Assembly: GCA_016281115.1 (NCBI GenBank)
Contig: JAEEHZ010000070.1
Span: forward strand, 1-11,976
Origin: Clostridiaceae bacterium
Lineage (GTDB): Bacteria; Bacillota; Clostridia; Oscillospirales; Acutalibacteraceae
Direction: 5' to 3'
Length of the DNA stretch: 11,976 nucleotides
The notes beneath the pieces are model-generated. The model saw only the letters and a list, made by a program, of their open reading frames with translations. It was not told the origin of the DNA and searched no databases. The position numbers and the translations under genes are program-made. This document shows positions 7,150-11,976 of the stretch, one piece after another (position 1 is the first letter of the stretch; the number at the start of each line of letters is the position of its first letter).

Positions 7150-7187
7150 TGCAGAATGGAATATAATTCCTTTCTGCATTTTGTTTT
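7150..7187 (+). terminator. Intrinsic terminator between the 59-residue gene and dacF
   Basis: TGCAGAA (7150-7156) pairs with TTCTGCA (7172-7178). After a T-T mismatch, GGAAT (7158-7162) pairs with ATTCC (7166-7170), leaving a three-base loop. TTTTGTTTT follows. The loop region also contains a perfect TATAAT (7162-7167), which may be a -10 box for dacF, although no good -35 is found at the right distance. Confidence 0.85.
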
Positions 7188-7207
7188 GATGATAAGGGGA
7201 GAATAAA

Positions 7208-8536
7208 ATGAACAAAGCTTTATATACAACTGTAGCTGTCTTTATTGCCGTGTTGTGCATTATAAATCCAATCAGTGCAGCGTCATTAAATTATGACATC
7301 GACTTCAAGCTTAACAGCGGCACCGTTTATATGGTCAACACCGATACTCAAACAGAAATATACAGCTATGATGCGGAAGTCAAGCGCTATCCCGCTTCTA
7401 CGACAAAAATAATGACATATATAGTAACGGTTGATAACGTCTCGGATATAAAAAATACAAAAGTTGAGATAAAGGAAGAACTCTTACATAGCCTTGACGG
7501 AACGGAAAGCTCGGTTGCCGGATTGGAGGATTATGTAGGAAAATCGTTATCGGTTTATGACTTGCTTTGCTGCCTTATGGTAAAATCGGGAAATGACGCC
7601 GCAGTTGTGCTTGCCGATTTTGTGGGAAAAGGTAATCAAAGCACCTTTGTTGATATGATGAACCAAAAGGCTGATCAGCTTGGATGTTCGGGTACACATT
7701 TTGTCAATCCACATGGCTTGCATGACGAGGAGCAGTACACAACGGCAAAAGATCTGTATCTTATAACGGAATGCGCAATGAGTATGCCGTATTTTTCTGA
7801 GATATGCGCAATGTCGTCTTATTATTTGCCAGATTCGGATTATCCCTTGGTTGCAACAAATTTATTGGTTGACGAGGGCAGAGGCGGCGATTACTATTAC
7901 CGTTGGGCAACAGGCATTAAAACAGGAACAACGGACGAGGCAGGATATTGCCTTGTGGCTTCTGCGGTGAAGGACGGTTATTCATACATTTGCATAGCCC
8001 TTGATTCGCCCTGCGTTGACAGCGACGGAGACTGGATAGAAGAAAACGGCGCAATGGAAGACTGCATAAATATGTTTGATTGGGCATTTGATAATTTTGA
8101 GATAAAAACCATAGTGGACAAAGAAACGCCTGTTTGCAGTGTTAATTTGGAGTCGGCGTGGAACAAAGATACCCTTCTTCTTGTACCGGAAAATAACTAT
8201 TCGGCGATATTGCCATATGATGTAGAGGTTTCTGCCGTAACGGTAACGCCCGATGTTCCGAAAAGTGTTGAAGCTCCCGTGAAAAAGGGCGATATAATCG
8301 GTACGGCGCAAATAGTTTACAACGATGAAATTCTTGCAACTATCAAACTTGCGGCGTCCGAATCCGTAGACCGCAGCGAAGTGGTCAAGGTTACAAACAC
8401 CGTAAAAACTGCGGCGCTTTCCAATTGGGTGGTTATTCCCATTGCATTATTAGCCGTGCTGTTTGTTTTGTATATAATATTGGCAACTATCCTCAAAAAA
8501 AGGATGGACAGCCAAAAGAAAATGCAGAATAAATAA
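7208..8536 (+). CDS. dacF: D-alanyl-D-alanine carboxypeptidase (low-molecular-weight PBP, peptidase S11)
   Basis: This 442-residue enzyme should trim the terminal D-alanine from peptidoglycan pentapeptides outside the membrane. An N-terminal signal sequence (hydrophobic residues about 7-20, likely cut after ISA at 22-24 or just beyond) is followed by the S11 domain. The three penicillin-binding motifs are present: S64-T-T-K67 with the acylated serine, S127-G-N129, and K238-T-G240. A beta-rich C-terminal domain follows, then a single membrane helix (about 407-428) with the basic tail KKRMDSQKK. The helix anchors the enzyme to the outer membrane face, instead of the amphipathic helix of PBP5-type enzymes. 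AAGGGGAGA (7194-7202) precedes ATG 7208. The gene lies 20 nt after a terminator T-tract and has no clear promoter. The dacF symbol is by general resemblance; dacA or dacB would be as defensible. Confidence 0.93.
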   Translation: MNKALYTTVAVFIAVLCIINPISAASLNYDIDFKLNSGTVYMVNTDTQTEIYSYDAEVKRYPASTTKIMTYIVTVDNVSDIKNTKVEIKEELLHSLDGTESSVAGLEDYVGKSLSVYDLLCCLMVKSGNDAAVVLADFVGKGNQSTFVDMMNQKADQLGCSGTHFVNPHGLHDEEQYTTAKDLYLITECAMSMPYFSEICAMSSYYLPDSDYPLVATNLLVDEGRGGDYYYRWATGIKTGTTDEAGYCLVASAVKDGYSYICIALDSPCVDSDGDWIEENGAMEDCINMFDWAFDNFEIKTIVDKETPVCSVNLESAWNKDTLLLVPENNYSAILPYDVEVSAVTVTPDVPKSVEAPVKKGDIIGTAQIVYNDEILATIKLAASESVDRSEVVKVTNTVKTAALSNWVVIPIALLAVLFVLYIILATILKKRMDSQKKMQNK

Positions 8537-8545
8537 TTTTGGACA

Positions 8546-8594
8546 ATAAAAATCGGCTCTCACACCTGCTTTGGTATGAGAGCCGTTATTATTT
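8546..8594. terminator. Bidirectional terminator between dacF and preA
   Basis: CGGCTCTCA (8554-8562) pairs perfectly with TGAGAGCCG (8577-8585). After one mismatch, ACC (8564-8566) pairs with GGT (8573-8575), leaving a six-base loop. On the plus strand TTATTATTT follows; on the minus strand ATTTTTAT follows. It can therefore end both dacF and the convergent preTA transcript. Confidence 0.9.
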
Positions 8595-8616
8595 GTTATG
8601 AATATTGTTTTTAGCT

Positions 8617-9864
8617 TTAAACAAGCTTATCTTCGGGTCTGCCGCTTCTGCCGGGCTTAAGTACTACTTCACCCTTGCTTATGGCTTTAACGGGACAAAC
8701 AAGTGCGCACAAATGACATCCAACGCATCTTTCTTTGTCACAATAGGGCTTACGCTCGTCATAATCCCACTGCATAGCCTGGTGGGCGCCGTCAAAGCAA
8801 GAAATATAGCATCTGCCGCAGCCAATGCACTTATCTCTGTCTATTTCGGGATAAACCTTGTAATCGCGGTCGAGCTTCTCGGGCGGAATAAGGTTGCCGT
8901 TTGCAAGACCTACCAAATCGCTGAGTTTATCAACACCTTGTTCTTCCATATAGTGCATTAAACCGTTCTTTAAGTCTTCTACAATTCTGTAACCGTATTG
9001 CATAATGCCTGTTGTTACCTGAAGTGTAGACGCACCAACAAGAATAAACTCTGCGGCGTCACGCCATGTTTCTATGCCGCCGATGCCTGAGATAGCCAGA
9101 TCATGCAGACCGTCTGCCGAGCGGAGCTGTTGAATGAATCTTAAAGCAACAGGCTTAACAGCTTTGCCTGAGTAACCCGAAATTGAAGATTTGCCGTTTA
9201 CGATCGGTAAACCCACTTTTCTGTCAAGATCAATGTTACAAATGGATTTTATTGTATTGATAGCCGAAATACCGTCTGCGCCGCCCTCTAAGCAAGCTTT
9301 TGCTATCGGTACCATATCTGTGATGTTAGGAGTCATTTTTGCTATAACGGGAATGTTTGTGCCTTTCTTTACGGCAATACAGTCGCGTTTGCAAAGCTCT
9401 GCGTTAGAGCCTACATCCGAACCCATCGTATGAGACGTCATCTGTGGGCAGGAAAGGTTCATTTCTATCATATCCGCGCCTGCTTCGGTAACAAGGCGTG
9501 CAAGTTCTTCCCAGTCTTCATCGTTTTCGCCCATTATGGAAGCGATAAGAACTTTGTTCGGAAATTCTGTTTTAAGACGCTTGATGTCGATAAGGTTTTG
9601 CTCCAAAGTCCACTCTGAAAGCTGTTCCATATTCTTAAAGCCTACGAACGGAGTGCCTTCTTTTGTAAGAGCGTCAAAACGGGGAGATACTTCGTCGATC
9701 TTAAAGTGTGTTGGGGGGATCGTTTTGAATACTATGCCGCCCCAGCCTGTTTCAAAGGCTTTTTTGCACATTTCATAATTGTTGCCTACCGGTGAGGATG
9801 ATAAGCAGAACGGGTTTTCAAAATGAACACCCAAAAAATCAATTGATAAATCTTTTTTGATCAT
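8617..9864 (-). CDS. preA: NAD-dependent dihydropyrimidine dehydrogenase, catalytic subunit PreA
   Basis: This 415-residue subunit carries the pyrimidine site of dihydropyrimidine dehydrogenase, which reduces uracil and thymine to their 5,6-dihydro forms with NADH. The first 310 residues or so are a dihydroorotate-dehydrogenase-like FMN barrel with CLSSSPVGN (20-28), ASIMGEN (108-114), and NLSCPQMTSH (136-145), whose C139 is the expected acid catalyst. NGKSSISGYSGKA (223-235) and SGIGGIETW (259-267) are phosphate/FMN-loop segments. Two 4Fe-4S clusters close the protein: C346, C349, C352, C356 and C380, C383, C386, C390. Sequence and length follow E. coli PreA closely. Its ATG overlaps the preT stop by one base (TAATG), with GGAGG inside the end of preT, so translation is probably coupled. 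No dihydropyrimidinase gene is visible nearby. Confidence 0.96.
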   Translation of the reverse strand: MIKKDLSIDFLGVHFENPFCLSSSPVGNNYEMCKKAFETGWGGIVFKTIPPTHFKIDEVSPRFDALTKEGTPFVGFKNMEQLSEWTLEQNLIDIKRLKTEFPNKVLIASIMGENDEDWEELARLVTEAGADMIEMNLSCPQMTSHTMGSDVGSNAELCKRDCIAVKKGTNIPVIAKMTPNITDMVPIAKACLEGGADGISAINTIKSICNIDLDRKVGLPIVNGKSSISGYSGKAVKPVALRFIQQLRSADGLHDLAISGIGGIETWRDAAEFILVGASTLQVTTGIMQYGYRIVEDLKNGLMHYMEEQGVDKLSDLVGLANGNLIPPEKLDRDYKVYPEIDRDKCIGCGRCYISCFDGAHQAMQWDYDERKPYCDKERCVGCHLCALVCPVKAISKGEVVLKPGRSGRPEDKLV

Positions 9865-11093
9865 TACTTTTTACCTCCTAAGCAATTATGAATCTCAAGT
9901 GCGGCTTCTTTTCCTTTTCTTACCGCCCATACAACGGTCTTGTCGCCGCGGGCAATGTCGCCTGCAACGAATACTTTGTTGTCGCCTGTGTTGTAGCCGT
10001 CAAATTCAACCTCGTTCCTGACCATTTTAATTCCCAGTGTGTCGTCGGCTGTTCTTTGACCTACTGCAAGTATTATCTTGTCTACCGTAAGTTTGAGCTC
10101 GCCGGGTATGCGGCGGTGCTTAAATGTAACGGTATTACCCTCAACCTTTTCGGGTACATAGCCGTCTATAATGGAAACGCCGAGTGCCTGCGCGCCTTCA
10201 AGCTCTTTTTTGGAAGCGAGGAATTCACAGAATTCTTCGTATACAACGTCGGTAACGTTTTTAACACCCAAAAGCTTAAGCGTTGTAACAACGTCCATTG
10301 CAACGTCGCCGCCGCCGATAACGAGAATGTTATCGGGCAGTTCTACCTCGCCGTGAGCTTCTTTTGCTCTCGCAAGGAATGAAACGGCAGTCTCGGTGAT
10401 CTCACTGCCCTCGAACATCGGGAGCATTTTTGCCTCGCTTGCGCCTATCGCAACGAGAACTGCGTTGTACTTCGCTTTCAGCTCGTCCATGGTGATGTCC
10501 TTGCCGACTTCGGTGCCGAGCTTGATGCATGCGCCGAGCTTTTCTATTCTCTTAACTTCAAAATCAACAATGTGATCCGGCAGACGATATTCGGGAATAC
10601 CGTATCTGAGATAACCGCCGGCCTTTGCGCTCTTTTCGTAAATATCAACTGCATAACCCATGGAAAGCAGAGTTGCCGCTGCCTGTAAGCCGGAAGGACC
10701 GCTGCCTATTATTGCCACGGACATGCCGTTTGCTTCGCCCTTTTCAAGTATGTCCATGCCTGCCTGTTGCTCAAAGTCTGTTACGAATCTTTGAATGCCG
10801 CCTATGTTGATGGGCTTGTCTATGCCGCTTCTGGAGCAACCGAGCTGGCAGTATCTCTCTGTGGGGCAAACTCTTGCGCAAACAGAGCCGAGAGCGTTGT
10901 TTTCTCTTACTGTTTCTGCAGCGCCCTTAAAGTTTAAAAATCTGACGCTGCGTATAAATTTTGCGGGATCTGTGCCTGCGGGGCAGGCTTTTGAGCAAGG
11001 AGCGTCAAGGCAGAGCAGACAGCGCTGAGCCTCTTCCATAACGGTTATTGCGTTATAGGCTTGCTCAATTTCGTTATTATAGTTCTTTGACAT
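9864..11093 (-). CDS. preT: NAD-dependent dihydropyrimidine dehydrogenase, electron-input subunit PreT
   Basis: This 409-residue partner of PreA takes electrons from NADH through FAD and iron-sulfur clusters. The N-terminal domain has C25, C28, C33 and C37 (CLLCLDAPCSKACP) and C72, C76, C82 and C86 (CARVCPTERYCQLGC). Q101 in NIGGIQRF corresponds, by analogy with the animal enzyme, to the unusual glutamine ligand of one cluster. The FAD fold starts at SVAIIGSGPSG (about 125-135), the NAD-binding fold at LVIGGGDVAMD, and FVAGDI near the end closes the FAD site. Eukaryotes fuse PreT and PreA into one chain; here they are separate, as in E. coli. AAAGGAG (11107-11101 on the minus strand) lies upstream of ATG 11093. 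The same architecture occurs in the small subunit of glutamate synthase, but the preA partner settles the assignment. Confidence 0.95.
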   Translation of the reverse strand: MSKNYNNEIEQAYNAITVMEEAQRCLLCLDAPCSKACPAGTDPAKFIRSVRFLNFKGAAETVRENNALGSVCARVCPTERYCQLGCSRSGIDKPINIGGIQRFVTDFEQQAGMDILEKGEANGMSVAIIGSGPSGLQAAATLLSMGYAVDIYEKSAKAGGYLRYGIPEYRLPDHIVDFEVKRIEKLGACIKLGTEVGKDITMDELKAKYNAVLVAIGASEAKMLPMFEGSEITETAVSFLARAKEAHGEVELPDNILVIGGGDVAMDVVTTLKLLGVKNVTDVVYEEFCEFLASKKELEGAQALGVSIIDGYVPEKVEGNTVTFKHRRIPGELKLTVDKIILAVGQRTADDTLGIKMVRNEVEFDGYNTGDNKVFVAGDIARGDKTVVWAVRKGKEAALEIHNCLGGKK

Positions 11094-11135
11094 TTCGTTT
11101 CTCCTTTCGATTAGTAAAATTGAAACACCTTTATT

Positions 11136-11164
11136 ATTCTATATGAAATCGTCCGATTTTTCAA
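11136..11164 (-). promoter_or_regulatory. Promoter of preTA
   Basis: On the minus strand TTGAAA (11164-11159) is followed by a 17-nt spacer and TAGAAT (11141-11136), each one mismatch from consensus. Transcription should start near 11129, about 35 nt before preT. Just upstream of the -35 the DNA has A and T runs (11166-11181) that resemble an UP element and form a weak CTTTTT/AAAAAG inverted repeat. Confidence 0.72.
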
Positions 11165-11221
11165 GCTTTTTAATAAAAAAGTTCACGAAATTTGTAAATT
11201 TTCGGTATTATTTTAATATTA

Positions 11222-11280
11222 TTCGTATTATCAACGGCAAATTAAAATTTACTTGTGCCTTTTATTGACATTGATACGAA
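11222..11280. repeat. Spaced inverted repeat in the preT / lipoprotein intergenic region
   Basis: TTCGTATTATCAA (11222-11234) is matched in inverted orientation by TTGATACGAA (11271-11280), with three extra bases in the left copy. The right copy fills the spacer of the divergent promoter at 11265-11293. The two arms lie roughly four to five helical turns apart, a layout compatible with a DNA-looping or dimeric regulator, although AT-rich DNA makes chance matches common. Confidence 0.4.
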
Positions 11281-11293
11281 CAAATACTATAAT
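11265..11293 (+). promoter_or_regulatory. Consensus promoter of the SGNH lipoprotein gene
   Basis: TTGACA (11265-11270) and TATAAT (11288-11293) are both perfect matches with a 17-nt spacer. The start of transcription should be near 11300, giving a leader of about 54 nt. Such a complete consensus is rare in chromosomal promoters and often goes with repression, so the inverted repeat inside the spacer is worth noting. Confidence 0.85.
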
Positions 11294-11353
11294 ATACAAG
11301 GTTTTTTCGGCAAAACACGAAAAATAAATAATTAAGATCAGGTGGTATAAATT

Positions 11354-11976
11354 ATGAAAACAAGATTATTGGCAATTATTGCCTGTATGGCAATATTATT
11401 TGCGTTTGCGTCCTGCGGGGAAGACAAGCCGGAAAACGCAACATCATCGGATGAAGTATCGGAGGCAGTAGCTTCCGTAGCGGAGTCTCAGCTGTCTGAA
11501 GATGTTAGCGGCGAGGAAAGCGGCGCACAGGGCGAGGCTGTAACAGCGGAATTCTTTGATGACGCGGTATTTATAGGCGACAGCGTTACATTAAAGCTCA
11601 GCTATTATGCCGACAAAATAAGAGAGAACATTGGTCTGGAGTGCTTGGGCGGCGCAACGTTTTTGTGCAGCGGAAGTCTCGGATACGCAAATGCTCAGTG
11701 GGACATAAACGAGGAGAATAATGTGCATCCTACATATCAGGGTACCAAATATCTTGTTCAGGACGGTGTAAAGGCTATCGGCGCCAAGAAGGCGTTTATT
11801 ATGCTTGGCATGAATGATTTTGCGCTGTACGGCATTGATGAAACGATCGAAAACGCAAAGTCGCTTATTAACAAGATAATTGCGGAAAGCCCCGATATCA
11901 AGATATATGTTCAGTCTGTAACGCCTATACTTGCTTCGGCACAGTTTGACGGCTTTACAAACGACAACGTTGTAGC
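11354..11976 (+). CDS. SGNH/GDSL-hydrolase-like lipoprotein, N-terminal part (3' end outside window)
   Basis: The frame is open from ATG 11354 to the window end (207 codons, no stop). AGGTGG (11340-11345) lies 8 nt upstream. The product starts with a basic n-region (MKTR), a hydrophobic stretch, and a probable lipobox AFASC with C21 as the lipidated residue; the -3 position is Phe, slightly atypical. Residues 22-62 are a flexible linker rich in Ser, Glu and Ala. Block I of SGNH hydrolases follows as VFIGDSVT, with nucleophile S77. Block III is GMNDF near residue 157, giving the oxyanion asparagine. The catalytic His/Asp block should lie beyond the window. Such extracellular enzymes de-acylate glycans, peptidoglycan or lipids; the substrate cannot be told here. 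It faces preTA across about 260 bp of AT-rich DNA and has no evident functional link to it. Confidence 0.85.
   Translation, partial: MKTRLLAIIACMAILFAFASCGEDKPENATSSDEVSEAVASVAESQLSEDVSGEESGAQGEAVTAEFFDDAVFIGDSVTLKLSYYADKIRENIGLECLGGATFLCSGSLGYANAQWDINEENNVHPTYQGTKYLVQDGVKAIGAKKAFIMLGMNDFALYGIDETIENAKSLINKIIAESPDIKIYVQSVTPILASAQFDGFTNDNVV

Noticed and set aside
9888..10382. 164-codon plus-strand frame opposite preT
   Set aside because: It is the antisense shadow of a conserved gene; composition is atypical and there is no ribosome site or promoter.
9864..11093. Glutamate synthase small subunit (GltD) instead of PreT
   Set aside because: The domain plan is shared, but the overlapping preA gene and the NIGGIQRF segment match PreT of the dihydropyrimidine dehydrogenase pair.
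1..11976. CRISPR array, mobile element, prophage or defence system
   Set aside because: I saw no regularly spaced repeats, transposase, integrase, toxin-antitoxin pair or terminal inverted repeats; base composition is uniform across the coding regions.

Overview
The window looks like chromosomal core DNA from a low-GC, Gram-positive anaerobe of the class Clostridia, most likely an Oscillospiraceae/Ruminococcaceae-type gut bacterium. The evidence is the dgt-dnaG-rpoD gene order, a primary sigma factor with a short N-terminus, strong Shine-Dalgarno sites, SigA-type TTGACA/TATAAT promoters with 17-nt spacers, and a two-gene preT-preA pyrimidine reductase. The taxonomic placement is inference. 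I see no tRNA, rRNA, CRISPR array, transposase or phage gene.

Left part (1-1884): the 3' end of a glycogen phosphorylase gene, then rpmE (ribosomal protein bL31, zinc-binding form) with its own extended -10 promoter and terminator, then a YigZ/IMPACT-family gene.

Centre (1981-6887): five same-strand genes with gaps of only 13-20 nt: dgt (dNTP triphosphohydrolase), dnaG (primase), rpoD (primary sigma factor), dut (dUTPase) and nrdR (repressor of ribonucleotide reductase). It is a lineage variant of the macromolecular-synthesis operon. It puts replication priming and transcription initiation beside three genes that set the size and purity of the dNTP pool.

Right-centre (6884-8594): a strong promoter whose -35 box overlaps the nrdR stop codon drives a 59-residue protein of unknown function, closed by a hairpin terminator. 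Twenty bases after the T-tract is a membrane-anchored D,D-carboxypeptidase (penicillin-binding protein) with no clear promoter of its own. A hairpin with U-tracts on both sides then separates it from a convergent unit.

Right part (8617-11976): preT and preA on the minus strand, overlapping by one base, encode the two subunits of an NAD-linked dihydropyrimidine dehydrogenase. Divergent from them, across about 260 bp of very AT-rich DNA, a consensus promoter drives a secreted SGNH-hydrolase lipoprotein that runs off the window.

Most of the window is well-understood housekeeping. The least explained parts are the 59-residue protein gene with its unusual 3' region, and the overlaps of promoters with inverted repeats. 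I found no convincing new multi-gene system.
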